Source of the DNA: Gambelia wislizenii
Lineage: Eukaryota > Chordata > Lepidosauria > Squamata > Crotaphytidae
Direction: 5' to 3'
NCBI GenBank assembly: GCA_030847615.1
Contig: JAUMIR010000002.1
Location: 199,747,809 to 199,811,808 of the forward strand
Length of the DNA stretch: 64,000 nt
Part shown: positions 12,065-21,189 of the stretch, piece by piece
How positions within the stretch are numbered: the stretch's first letter is position 1
Layout of the letters: every line of letters begins with the position of its first letter
Program-made: the position numbers and the translations under genes
Notes under the pieces: generated by a model
Databases searched by the model: none
Seen by the model: only the letters and a program-made list of their open reading frames with translations
What the model was told of the DNA's origin: nothing

Positions 12065-12585
12065 TGTTACGGGAATCCCAAAGGAAACCCGAACATATAG
12101 GGTCTGAGGACGGCGCAAGAAAGGAACAGAGCCAAAGTCCCGTAGTAGAAGTTGAGATTCTTTATTTTTACCAGCTGGGGCGGACAGCACCCTCTCGGGT
12201 AAAAAGACTGCCGCCCCTCTCTTTGTTTCAGGAGTGTTTTATTTCCTTCGGTCACTTACTATGGCTACTTGAACTACCAATCATGTTGCTACATATCTCT
12301 GGCATTCAAAAATGTTACTAAGCAGAACTTCTCTTATCTAGTTGCCGGGCAGGTTAGCTTTGCTCAAGCTCTTGTTAATTGGCTGGTTTGTGTTGCTGGA
12401 CAGGCTTCACTGCCTGAACACGCGCTAGCTACATGATATGTCTGCACAACTCTAATGTCTCTAGCTTGCACTATGCCAATTCCTTATCTACACCTTCCGA
12501 GCCTTGGGCCCCTTGGAGGCCTGCGAGTAAGTGTAGTAAGATGGCCAAGGGAGCTATAGGGATTCAGCTAGACCTGTCCCTCTCA
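12065..12585 (-). repeat. 3' LTR
   Basis: 521 bp. In sense it begins TGAGAGGG and ends CGTAACA, with TG...CA ends. It reads the same as 19718-20238 base for base by eye. On the sense strand an AATAAAA (12237-12243) precedes a second AATAAA (12161-12166) by about 75 nt. That spacing resembles the TATA-like and polyadenylation signals of murine-type LTRs, so R probably lies between them and just after. Confidence 0.95.
12161..12166 (-). terminator. Poly(A) signal of the 3' LTR
   Basis: AATAAA in sense orientation, about 96 bp from the LTR end. It is the best candidate for the polyadenylation signal of proviral transcripts. Confidence 0.6.
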
Positions 12586-14031
12586 TTCCCCCCTTTTTCT
12601 TGTAAGCGAAGAGACATAGTGGTTGGGTTCATTAGTTTGCTTAAGTTCCTGATATGCGCAGCGAGCAAGCAGAATTTTTCTATCATGAGCAAGCATAGCC
12701 TCAAGCCTAGTACGTAAGCACCTAAACAAACAAGGTATACATGCGCATAGTAAAATGCTAATTAACACAGTTATCAAGCCAAATACAAACAATCCTTTTA
12801 ACCATGAGAAATCAGGTAACCATGATGTGAGCCAGTCCCACAAATTCCAACCCTTTCCCATGTGTGGGACCTGTGCTACTTGCATGATTTGTTGTGCGTG
12901 TTGTTCTATATCTTGTTCATTATCTGGGACATAAATACAACATTCTTGGTGGATAAGTGTACATACACCACCTTGAGTTGCCAACATGGTGTCTAATGCC
13001 AACCGGTTTTGTAGTAACATCCGCCTAATCTGTCCTTGTTCTCTTGCCAAAGTGGTGAGAGCCTCGCTTGTCTCGTTTGCCATTATTTCTATAACAGCCT
13101 GTACCCTATACATGGCATTCAGCAGACTTCGGTGCCCTCCCCAATGGCGCAAAGGTTGATAGTCTTTTACAATTTGTTTGGATTCTTCCAGATCCCTATA
13201 GTTTCTTATTTTCCCCACAGGTAGGTTGTCTCGGATAGTTATAGCTGGAAAAATAGTGGCCACATAACAATTTCCGCTCCAGTTTTCAGGTAAAATAGCA
13301 TAAGCTCGTCTGCCACACACAAAATAGTGGCCCCTTAGTGCAGAAAAAGGCTTCTTACATCTCTGTGTCATTGTCCAGGCGCTATAGTAGCCATCACCTG
13401 TTAAGTTGGCTAAAATATAATTACTCTCCCAGGTGCCATTTATATATGCGCCATTTATCCTTATTTCTATTTCACAGGTGCTAGAACCTACCCTAGGGCC
13501 ATTAGTTTCATTACAGCTCCAGCACCACCTTCCCTTTTGTTTCCCAACCCGATAATATCCTCCAGTGGAGGGTTCTAAATGTGTCCAGTTGTACCCGGTA
13601 TTATTGTCTGGCCTATAGGGTCTATTATATTCTATATCATTTAGTTGGTGTACTACAAAGGGCATTCCAGTATGAGAATCTGTAGGCATTTGATGACAGA
13701 CCCAGCACTTACTGATATTAAAAGCTTTAACAATATGAGCGGAATAGACTATTAGAGAATTGCTTTCTAAGAACCCCTTGCATGGGAGAGGGAACAATAA
13801 AAGCCACAACAACACACCTATTACCCAAAGCCAGACTAAAGTCTGCAAAGTAATACATGGCATGCGCATGACTGTGGGGCAAATGGGTGGGGGAACCCTC
13901 TTTTCCTCAGTCTGAGTCTGGGCATTCCTTCTCTGACATTCTTGAATATTGTCTTCCATGCGCTGTTCTATTTCATCTTCCCACTGGAAGCTCCCATCCG
14001 ACATCTGGATCAGTATTGTTTCTTTCGCCAT
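12583..14031 (-). CDS. Envelope glycoprotein (gamma-type Env), 482 aa
   Basis: Precursor of surface (SU) and transmembrane (TM) subunits; Env mediates receptor binding and membrane fusion. The first ATG is at 14031; upstream the frame is open only from non-ATG codons. Residues 1-61 form a long charged leader, followed by a hydrophobic segment (about 62-82) that acts as signal or signal-anchor. SU carries CWVC at 109-112 and about eight N-glycosylation sequons. TM has a heptad-like segment with an LQNRLALD word, a CX6CC motif at 357-365, a Trp-rich membrane-proximal region and a membrane anchor at about 414-437, followed by a ~45-residue tail with several cysteines. CWxC plus CX6CC predicts covalently linked subunits. 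I see no R-X-K/R-R cleavage site and no obvious fusion peptide between SU and TM. Length is shorter than typical (600-660 aa). It starts 55 nt after pol and would need a spliced mRNA. Confidence 0.9.
   Translation of the reverse strand: MAKETILIQMSDGSFQWEDEIEQRMEDNIQECQRRNAQTQTEEKRVPPPICPTVMRMPCITLQTLVWLWVIGVLLWLLLFPLPCKGFLESNSLIVYSAHIVKAFNISKCWVCHQMPTDSHTGMPFVVHQLNDIEYNRPYRPDNNTGYNWTHLEPSTGGYYRVGKQKGRWCWSCNETNGPRVGSSTCEIEIRINGAYINGTWESNYILANLTGDGYYSAWTMTQRCKKPFSALRGHYFVCGRRAYAILPENWSGNCYVATIFPAITIRDNLPVGKIRNYRDLEESKQIVKDYQPLRHWGGHRSLLNAMYRVQAVIEIMANETSEALTTLAREQGQIRRMLLQNRLALDTMLATQGGVCTLIHQECCIYVPDNEQDIEQHAQQIMQVAQVPHMGKGWNLWDWLTSWLPDFSWLKGLFVFGLITVLISILLCACIPCLFRCLRTRLEAMLAHDRKILLARCAYQELKQTNEPNHYVSSLTRKRGE
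12586..12601 (-). promoter_or_regulatory. Polypurine tract
   Basis: The sense sequence AAGAAAAAGGGGGGAA lies immediately upstream of the 3' LTR, where plus-strand DNA synthesis is primed. Here it is also coding: it specifies the last residues of Env, and the stop codon TGA is the first three bases of the LTR. Confidence 0.85.
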
Positions 14032-14086
14032 GACCCTCGGCTGGCCAAGGCTCCTTTGCTTCAAGGCGGTGCTTGGTCACCTGACC

Positions 14087-17000
14087 TCAGACAGGGGGCT
14101 CACGTTGCGATGCTGCCCTGTCTTCCCCGGACCGCTTGATCCGAAGCCGCAGAGGATTGGAATCGCTAGGTACCACTTGCCACTCCTTGGTATGATCTTT
14201 CTTCAGCCTGGTGTAGTGGATCCAGGGCTTGACTCCTTGTAGCTTCGCTGCAGTTGGGGTAGTCAGCAGTATCTCATAAGGACCCTTCCACTTTGGTCCC
14301 AAGGGATTAGATTTCCAGTCCTTCAACCATACTCTATCACCTGGTGAAAAAGGGTGAAGTGCAGTAACAGGGAACGGATATCTAATTGTCTTGACATATC
14401 GATGAAGCTGATTCAGACACTTGCCTAATGTTTGGACAGATTTTGCAATCTCTAACTTTCCCAGTTGTTCAACATCTCCCTCTAGCCTATGCACATTAAG
14501 AGGGGGCCTGCCAAAAACAATTTCGTATGGAGAAAGTCCCAACAAACTGTCTGGAGTACATCTGATTTTGAGAAGTGCCATTGGCAAAACAGTCACCCAA
14601 TCCAGTCCCGTTTCCTGGCACATTTTGGACAGTGTCCCTTTTAAGGTTCTATTCATTCTTTCTACTTTTCCAGAAGATTGAGGCCTATATGCACAATGTA
14701 ACTTCCAAGTGATACCTAATACAGAGGCTAAACCTTGTGTGACCTTGTGTACAAAAGACGGGCCATTGTCACTCGCGATATATAGGGGGATCCCACTTCG
14801 TGGCACCAAGTCCCGTAGCAAGGCCTTGACTACCTGTTCGGCCCGCTCATTAGTGGTAGGATATGCATCCACCCAATTGGAAAAGGTACAGACAAGGACA
14901 AGCAAATATTTAAACTTTTTACATGGTGGCATTTCAGTAAAGTCAACAACAATTGATTCCCATGGGGTGAATCCTACTGCCTGAACACCAGGGGGCTGTA
15001 AGGGACCAGTTCTAGGGTTAGTCTTTGCACATACTTCACACCTCAAGGCAGCTTGTCTAGCTAACGTAGGGATTCCCTCAAAGTATGCTTGTCTCTCTAA
15101 AAACTTAGACATAGCAGTGCTTCCCATGTGTGACTGTTTATGGACCTCTTGAACCACATGCCATGCCACAGCTTTGGGGATATATACTCTGTTGTCAGGG
15201 AAAACAAACAGCCCACATTGTTTCCTAGCGCCTTCAGCTATAGCCCAGGCCTCCTCCTCTTTTGTGTATTTTACCTCTTCTGGGAGAAAGCTGGCTAATT
15301 GTAAAGACAAAAGAGCCTCATCAGTTTCATGTAACCTTGCTACTTGCCTGGCCGCCTCCCTAGCGGCCTGATCAGCTTTTCGATTTCCCATAATTACGGG
15401 GTCATTGCCCAACTGATGACCCCTACAATGCATCACTGCTATCTCTTTGGGCCTCCACACTGCCTCTAGCAATTGGAGAATCTCAGTGGTATGTTTTAAC
15501 ATTTTTCCTCCTGATGTTAAAAGTCCTCTTTCCCTATACATGGCTCCATGTGCTTGCAAGGTCAGAAAAGCATATTTGGAGTCAGTATAAATGTTAGCCC
15601 TTTTCCCTTGTGCCAGTTCCAAAGCCTTTGTTAGGGCTATCAATTCTGCCTTTTGTGCTGACACGGTGGGGCCCAGTGATTGGGCAGCTATTATATGTCC
15701 CTGACCATCAACCACAGCATATCCCGACTTGCGAATCCCATTTTCTACAAAACTGCTACCATCAGTGAAATAGACAACCTCAGGGTTTGATAACGGGCTA
15801 TCCTTGAGATCAGGTCTGCTGGAATAAACTTCACTCATTGTCTGAACACAGTCATGTTGTAATAACACATCTTCAGACATTGGGAACAAGGTGGCAGGAT
15901 TTAAAGTAGTACAAGTTTGAATCTGAACATTGGGGTTATCTACCAGAATACTTTCATATTTTAAAAGTTTGGCATTAGACATCCAGTGACTGCCTCTGTG
16001 TTCCATCAAGGTTACTACTGCATGAGGAGTTTTTAAAATAACAGGCTGTCCCAAGGTCAGCTTGTTTGCTTCTTCTACCAAAAGAGCTGCTGCTGCCACT
16101 GCTCTCAGACAGGGTGGCCATCCCTTAACAACAGGGCCCATTTGTTTAGAAAGGTAGGCTACCGGTCGCGGCCAAGACCCTAAGGTCTGGGCTAACACTC
16201 CTATTGCAATACCGTCCCTTTCGCCTACATATAAAACAAAAGGTTTCTCCATGTCTGGTAGCCCCAAGGCGGGTGCACTCATCAAAGCCTCTTTTAACTT
16301 CTGAAATGATTCTTGTTGTTGCTCCCCCCACACAAATGGTTCAGCATTTGTTCCTTTTGTAGCTTCATAAAGGGGCTTAGCTAGAACAGCATAATTGGGT
16401 ATCCAAAGCCTGCAAAAACCTGCAGCTCCCAAGAATTCCCTAACTTGTCTTCGTGTAGTGGGGGTGGGGATAGCACAGACTACTTCTTTTCGCTCTATTC
16501 CCAGCCTTCTGGTCCCTTCTTCTATCTCAAAACCTAGATATTTAACTCGTTGTTGCACCAACTGAGCTTTCTTTTTGGACACCTTATACCCCTTTTCAAA
16601 CAGGAATTGTAACAGCTTCCCTGTTCCTTCTAGGCATTCACTCCTAGTTTCAGTAGCCAGCAAAATATCATCTACATACTGCAATATGTTCCAGGGGTTT
16701 CCCCCCTGTGTCAATGGCACCAAGTCTTGTGCCAATGCCTGACCAAAGAGACTGGGCGAATTACAAAAACCTTGTGGTAAACGGGACCACGTAACCTGTC
16801 TTCGCTGGCCTGTCTCTGGATTTTCCCATTGGAAAGCAAAAATGGGCTGACTATGTTTGTGCAACCTGACACAAAAGAACGCATCTTTGAGATCTATGAC
16901 TGAATACCATTTCAACTCTGGGGACAACAAACTCAACAAGGTATATGGGTTGGGGACGACTGGATGTATGTGAACCACTCGTTGATTCACTGCTCGCAAA

Positions 17001-17725
17001 TCCTGCACCGGACGGTAAGAACCATCTGGCTTTTTGACAGGCAAAAGTGGTGTATTCCAAGGGGACTGAGAGTCAACTACAATTCCCCACTGGTAAAGCC
17101 TTTGTAAATGTTCGTCAATTCCCTTCACTGCATCTCTCGGCAAGGGATACTGTGGTATAGCTACAGAAACAGCTAAAGGCTTTAAATCCACTATCACTGG
17201 AACCACATCCTTAGCTAATCCAGGGGGATTGTCTTCTGCCCAGACGCCAGGCACATCAAAGGTCTGCCAATCAGCTCTATCTAACAACACAGGGTATAAT
17301 CTCCACTCCTCTTCAACCGGCAAGGTTAACATTAACTTAGAAGTAGGAGGGTCTCTAAAGTTTGCCTCTATGGTTCCATCTGCTTCAAAAGTCAGCTGTG
17401 CCCTAAGTTTGCACAGCAGATCTCTCCCCAGCAAGGGTACTGGACAACTAGGTATGTATAAAAACTGATGTGTGACCATACGTTTCCCCAACTGACATGT
17501 CCTTGCTTGCAAATAGGAACAACTCTGCCTTTTTCCAGTTGCTCCAACTATCTGGGTGGTGGTTTTGGCATTAGGGGCGATAGGGGTATTGATCACTGAT
17601 TTTGCAGCTCCAGAGTCTAACAAAAAAGAGGCCTCCTGATTGCCTATTTTAACCTTGACCAATGGCTCCTGGCAACCAGGAATTACTATTTTACAACTGT
17701 GATTTTCTTTGGGAGCCGGTCTGTC
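14087..17725 (-). CDS. Pol polyprotein (protease, RT, RNase H, integrase), expressed as Gag-Pol
   Basis: The frame continues from gag through a UAG at 17726-17728, so pol is probably made by stop-codon readthrough as a fusion with Gag. It gives 1,212 residues counted after the stop. Protease: LLDSGAAKSV with the catalytic DSGA at 37-40. Reverse transcriptase: LPQGFCNSP and YVDD at 350-353. RNase H: TDGSS, AQKAELIAL, YTDSKYA and the KADQ aspartate. Integrase: zinc motif H862, H866, C896, C899; catalytic D928, D986 (ASDNG) and E1022; and a C-terminal GPY/F-like domain (KWKGPYEILL ... PWIHYTRLKK). Length and order match gammaretroviral Pol. No stop, frameshift or missing catalytic residue is seen. 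The codons just after the UAG belong to the protease N-terminus, as no internal ATG is needed. Confidence 0.95.
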   Translation of the reverse strand, partial: DRPAPKENHSCKIVIPGCQEPLVKVKIGNQEASFLLDSGAAKSVINTPIAPNAKTTTQIVGATGKRQSCSYLQARTCQLGKRMVTHQFLYIPSCPVPLLGRDLLCKLRAQLTFEADGTIEANFRDPPTSKLMLTLPVEEEWRLYPVLLDRADWQTFDVPGVWAEDNPPGLAKDVVPVIVDLKPLAVSVAIPQYPLPRDAVKGIDEHLQRLYQWGIVVDSQSPWNTPLLPVKKPDGSYRPVQDLRAVNQRVVHIHPVVPNPYTLLSLLSPELKWYSVIDLKDAFFCVRLHKHSQPIFAFQWENPETGQRRQVTWSRLPQGFCNSPSLFGQALAQDLVPLTQGGNPWNILQYVDDILLATETRSECLEGTGKLLQFLFEKGYKVSKKKAQLVQQRVKYLGFEIEEGTRRLGIERKEVVCAIPTPTTRRQVREFLGAAGFCRLWIPNYAVLAKPLYEATKGTNAEPFVWGEQQQESFQKLKEALMSAPALGLPDMEKPFVLYVGERDGIAIGVLAQTLGSWPRPVAYLSKQMGPVVKGWPPCLRAVAAAALLVEEANKLTLGQPVILKTPHAVVTLMEHRGSHWMSNAKLLKYESILVDNPNVQIQTCTTLNPATLFPMSEDVLLQHDCVQTMSEVYSSRPDLKDSPLSNPEVVYFTDGSSFVENGIRKSGYAVVDGQGHIIAAQSLGPTVSAQKAELIALTKALELAQGKRANIYTDSKYAFLTLQAHGAMYRERGLLTSGGKMLKHTTEILQLLEAVWRPKEIAVMHCRGHQLGNDPVIMGNRKADQAAREAARQVARLHETDEALLSLQLASFLPEEVKYTKEEEAWAIAEGARKQCGLFVFPDNRVYIPKAVAWHVVQEVHKQSHMGSTAMSKFLERQAYFEGIPTLARQAALRCEVCAKTNPRTGPLQPPGVQAVGFTPWESIVVDFTEMPPCKKFKYLLVLVCTFSNWVDAYPTTNERAEQVVKALLRDLVPRSGIPLYIASDNGPSFVHKVTQGLASVLGITWKLHCAYRPQSSGKVERMNRTLKGTLSKMCQETGLDWVTVLPMALLKIRCTPDSLLGLSPYEIVFGRPPLNVHRLEGDVEQLGKLEIAKSVQTLGKCLNQLHRYVKTIRYPFPVTALHPFSPGDRVWLKDWKSNPLGPKWKGPYEILLTTPTAAKLQGVKPWIHYTRLKKDHTKEWQVVPSDSNPLRLRIKRSGEDRAASQREPPV

Positions 17726-17728
17726 CTA
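17664..17728 (-). promoter_or_regulatory. UAG readthrough site with possible downstream RNA fold
   Basis: Gag ends in UAG (17726-17728) and the same frame runs on into protease. In sense, GGCTCC (17712-17717) can pair with GGAGCC (17664-17669), and CCTGGTTGCCAGG (17668-17680) can form a short hairpin that overlaps it. This could act as a gammaretrovirus-like readthrough pseudoknot. The UAG is seen; the fold is inference. Confidence 0.6.
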
Positions 17729-19372
17729 TTCCTGAAACGGAGGTTCCCACTCTTCCTGTCCTCCTCCTGAGCTTCCTTCACTCATAGCTTCCATAGTCAT
17801 TGTGGCTGCTGCTCCCTGCATTTGGGGCGTCCACCCCTGTGGGTTTCCCCAGCCACGTCCTCTACTTCTTCCTCTACCTCCTCTTTCTCGCCCTCTCTGC
17901 CCTGCCTGTATAGCACCTTTTTCTTTTTCTGGACACTCATTCTTCCAATGTCCCTCCTTTTTGCAAATCGCACACTGATTCCTTCCTATTCTTCCTCTTC
18001 CTCTGCCCCTTCCTCTACCCCTTCCCTCAGGGGTATTTACTCCAAAAACTGCTGCTATCACTCCCGCTCTCCTTTTGAACTTTCCTTCCTCATCCTCTCT
18101 ACCTACATACACTTGTGACGCCAACTCCAGCATCCTTGCCAAAGTCATGTGGGCAAGCCCAGGTTGTTTCTGTAACTTTCTTCGTATGTCTGGGGCACAC
18201 TGAGCCAAAAAGCTCTGCTTGAGAGCCTGCTTGCCTTGGGAATCCTCTTTATCATCATCCATATCATAGGGACTATACTGTCGATAGACAGCCTTCAGTC
18301 TTTCTATGAAGGCTCCAGGAGACTCATCCTTTTCCTGTTGGATGTCATATATCTTTTTCAGATTTATGGGTCGGGGTGGACCTTTTCTCATACCTTTCAC
18401 TAAGTATTTATGATATCGTGTAAGACGTTCCCTGCCTTCAGCCTTATTAGGATCCCATTGGGGATCACGTAAAGGAACTGCCTCCTCCTGCATCTGTAGG
18501 AGCCTCTCCCCTTCCTTGTATGTGGGGTAATCATGTTTCACTTCTTCTCTAGCCTGGCTAATGATCTGTGCCTTTTCCTCAGTAGTAAACAAACAATTCA
18601 TAAGTTGCTGTATATCTGCCCAGGTGGGGTCATGCGTCTGAAAAACACCTTCTAACAACTGTGCCATGCCAGTGGGATCCTGTGTCCATGGGGGTCGGGA
18701 AGCTTTCCAATTTAACAAGTCACTACTAGTAAATGGGACATGCTGATACACCCCCATTATTTCTGGTTTGTGTTTTCCTTCAGGATCTGGAACCATCTGA
18801 TTGACAAGTCTCAGAGGACACAATTTATCTTCCTCTTCTCCCTCCAAGGGCGGCATTTCCTCGACCTGGGGTTGTGATTGATCTGCCGACCGCAGTTTGT
18901 CTCGGTACGGCGCAGGGGGTGTCTTGGGTGTGGGCAGTTTTGGGTACACAGCCTGTACATAGGGTGGTGGGGCAGTAGGACTACTAGGGTCATCCTCCGG
19001 AGAACCCGAATCCGGAAGAGGCAAAAAGGGATTATTAGTAGGTGGCAATGTCTGGAGGACCATACATTTACATTTTTCTAACCAACTCGGACGGGGTTTC
19101 AAATAGACTATAGTCTGCCAAGCAGACGCATAGTAATATTGGTCTGGATGATACTGGGCACAAAAATTTGCCACCTTGTCCACAATGCCCTGATCTAAAG
19201 TTCCTATCCCTGGCCACCTTGGTTCAATGGGAAAGGTTGGCCATTCTAATTGACAAAGAGTCCTTAATTTTCCTTTACTCCTTCCTCCTGAATCTATATA
19301 TCTCTTAAATTCTGACCAATTTTGTAACATACAATCCAGAGGGGTTACTTGCTTAGATTGACCTCCCCCCAT
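17726..19372 (-). CDS. Gag polyprotein, 548 aa
   Basis: Structural precursor of matrix, capsid and nucleocapsid. I start it at the ATG at 19372, which gives MGGGQSKQ, a classic N-myristoylation context. The frame is also open upstream from a GTG at 19435. Matrix-like N-terminus; PPPY at 135-138 is an ESCRT-recruiting late motif; the capsid region contains VPFTSSDLLNWK and LFTTEEKAQII-type words; an MHR-like segment is QEKDESPGAFIERL. The nucleocapsid has one CCHC zinc knuckle (CX2CX4HX4C) at about 467-480, flanked on both sides by Arg-Gly-rich stretches. A single knuckle and the PPPY favour a gammaretrovirus. It ends at the UAG shared with pol, and no internal stop is seen. Confidence 0.95.
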   Translation of the reverse strand: MGGGQSKQVTPLDCMLQNWSEFKRYIDSGGRSKGKLRTLCQLEWPTFPIEPRWPGIGTLDQGIVDKVANFCAQYHPDQYYYASAWQTIVYLKPRPSWLEKCKCMVLQTLPPTNNPFLPLPDSGSPEDDPSSPTAPPPYVQAVYPKLPTPKTPPAPYRDKLRSADQSQPQVEEMPPLEGEEEDKLCPLRLVNQMVPDPEGKHKPEIMGVYQHVPFTSSDLLNWKASRPPWTQDPTGMAQLLEGVFQTHDPTWADIQQLMNCLFTTEEKAQIISQAREEVKHDYPTYKEGERLLQMQEEAVPLRDPQWDPNKAEGRERLTRYHKYLVKGMRKGPPRPINLKKIYDIQQEKDESPGAFIERLKAVYRQYSPYDMDDDKEDSQGKQALKQSFLAQCAPDIRRKLQKQPGLAHMTLARMLELASQVYVGREDEEGKFKRRAGVIAAVFGVNTPEGRGRGRGRGRGRIGRNQCAICKKEGHWKNECPEKEKGAIQAGQRGRERGGRGRSRGRGWGNPQGWTPQMQGAAATMTMEAMSEGSSGGGQEEWEPPFQE

Positions 19373-19694
19373 TGTGCGGAACTGGAATCTTGGGGCTCCC
19401 TCACCAGCCCGACTTCCCAGGTACCTATTCACCACGTGTTCTTACTTAATCAAGCATACTCGCCTGAGTCACAGAGTAGGCGCTGCAGGACGTCCTCCCG
19501 AAGAACCTCAATCAACCACCAAGGTTCGGCACCGGTCTCAATGCCCAACAGGCATCATCGAAGAGGCACCAGCGGTCAATTGATGCGGGATCCCTCTCGC
19601 CGTATGACCTGGTTCGGTGAATCCTGCAGGCACGAAGATGCGGTGAGACCAATCGTCAGACTAGGACTCTGTCTCTTGTGATCCGTCCCTTCAA
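19373..19694 (-). promoter_or_regulatory. Proviral leader (5' UTR / packaging region)
   Basis: About 320 nt between the primer-binding site and the gag ATG. By position it would contain the splice donor and packaging signal, but I cannot mark either by eye. The gag frame is open upstream of the ATG for at least 21 codons, beginning at a GTG, so an N-terminally extended Gag is conceivable. Confidence 0.6.
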
Positions 19695-19712
19695 ATCCCG
19701 GACGAGCCCCCA
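19695..19712 (-). promoter_or_regulatory. Primer-binding site, tRNA-Pro type
   Basis: The sense sequence TGGGGGCTCGTCCGGGAT, 5 nt downstream of the 5' LTR, is complementary to the 3' end of tRNA-Pro. It is the primer site used by murine leukaemia-type viruses. Confidence 0.9.
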
Positions 19713-19717
19713 GAAAA

Positions 19718-20238
19718 TGTTACGGGAATCCCAAAGGAAACCCGAACATATAGGGTCTGAGGACGGCGCAAGAAAGGAACAGAGCCAAAGTCCCGTAGTA
19801 GAAGTTGAGATTCTTTATTTTTACCAGCTGGGGCGGACAGCACCCTCTCGGGTAAAAAGACTGCCGCCCCTCTCTTTGTTTCAGGAGTGTTTTATTTCCT
19901 TCGGTCACTTACTATGGCTACTTGAACTACCAATCATGTTGCTACATATCTCTGGCATTCAAAAATGTTACTAAGCAGAACTTCTCTTATCTAGTTGCCG
20001 GGCAGGTTAGCTTTGCTCAAGCTCTTGTTAATTGGCTGGTTTGTGTTGCTGGACAGGCTTCACTGCCTGAACACGCGCTAGCTACATGATATGTCTGCAC
20101 AACTCTAATGTCTCTAGCTTGCACTATGCCAATTCCTTATCTACACCTTCCGAGCCTTGGGCCCCTTGGAGGCCTGCGAGTAAGTGTAGTAAGATGGCCA
20201 AGGGAGCTATAGGGATTCAGCTAGACCTGTCCCTCTCA
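19718..20238 (-). repeat. 5' LTR
   Basis: 521 bp, identical to 12065-12585 by direct reading. As the upstream copy, it holds the promoter. The sense AATAAAA at 19890-19896 is the best TATA-like box and AATAAA at 19814-19819 the polyadenylation signal. U3 must precede these, on the higher-coordinate side. Confidence 0.95.
19890..19896 (-). promoter_or_regulatory. TATA-like box of the 5' LTR
   Basis: AATAAAA in sense, about 75 nt upstream of the AATAAA polyadenylation signal. Murine gammaretroviral LTRs use the same sequence in this position; function here is inferred. Confidence 0.45.
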
Positions 20239-20242
20239 ACTG
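20239..20242. repeat. Target-site duplication of the provirus (right)
   Basis: ACTG, matching 12061-12064. Confidence 0.85.
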
Positions 20243-21189
20243 AAGCAAAGTTAGTGCCGTAGATCAAACAGTAACCACCACTACCTTTTTAAAAACAAAG
20301 GGATTTATATACCGTTGAAACAAAACCCACGTTTTTTGAAAAACATTTTTTCAAGTGTGTTAAAAAAACAGATTGTAATGTTAAATTTGGCATTTAAATT
20401 CAGTATTTCACAGTTTAAAATGTTATCAAAATTGACCTTCTCTGATTGGATGGCTGGAACCTGAATTACTTTAATGTAAACTGGAATACATTGTTTTGTA
20501 CGTCAGTTGTCAGATAGGTTCAAATAGTTACTGCTGTTATGTGCCTGTTGTCAGATACTGCCAAATCTGTCAACTGCTGCTGCAAAATCTGTGTATGTCA
20601 AATGCTGAAGACAAATACTAGGTGTCTGGGAATATCTGTACAGCCCTGATAATAGTTGTAAAATGTGGCCATCAAATTTGTCAAGGACTTTGAAAAGTAT
20701 GGCTGTGATGGTAAGGAGGGGATGAGTTTTAGCTCTAGATATTTGCCTATCGCATATGCTACTTAAGCACATTTAGCTCTTTGTGTCAGATGGGTCCTAA
20801 AACTCCATTTCTGTCTCTCTGCCTCCCCCCACCCATCCCACTCTTGTCCCTGTTACAGAATAAAATAATTTTTTTCAGACACCTGCCTGGTAGCGAAACA
20901 GAAACTGTTCCCACTCCCCTGGGCAGCCCAGGAGTAAATGAAGCTGTCATAAAGCTACATTTACAACCCACAAAGCAAATCCTGCCTGTTCTCATGAGAG
21001 AATGATCGCACGAGAAATTTAAAAACTAAAAACAAAACAAAACATCAAAAACACAAAGCAAGCACCAAAACACACTTTAAACATTAGAAGTAACCTGGGG
21101 AGGGTTAAAAAAATGGTGTCACTTATCTCGCTGTCCTGAATGAACCCAGAAGTGTTCATCACAAACCTCCCCCCATGGCTGGCATCGCG
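20243..21189. other. Non-coding, no feature recognised
   Basis: Pre-integration flank of the provirus. No gene or repeat is recognised. Confidence 0.4.

Larger units (their letters stand above)
12065..20238 (-). mobile_element. Endogenous gammaretrovirus-like provirus, apparently coding-complete
   Basis: An 8,174-bp provirus in the order 5' LTR, PBS, leader, gag, UAG, pol, env, PPT, 3' LTR, all on the minus strand. The gammaretroviral traits are: one zinc knuckle in Gag, a PPPY late motif, gag and pol in one frame separated by UAG, a tRNA-Pro primer site, a 4-bp target duplication, an integrase with a GPY/F-type C-terminus, and an Env with CWxC and CX6CC motifs. I find no stop or frameshift in gag, pol or env and no difference between the LTRs. 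That implies recent insertion and possible polymorphism in the species. Whether it is expressed or replication-competent cannot be told from sequence alone. Confidence 0.95.

Noticed and set aside
11971..12321. A 116-codon plus-strand open frame across the left LTR edge
   Set aside because: It crosses from the MITE into the LTR, and its LTR part is repeated identically at 19678-19974, so it is an antisense frame of the LTR.
17822..18118. A Ser-rich plus-strand open frame antisense to gag
   Set aside because: Shadow of the RG-rich nucleocapsid and proline-rich regions; no start context or known domain.
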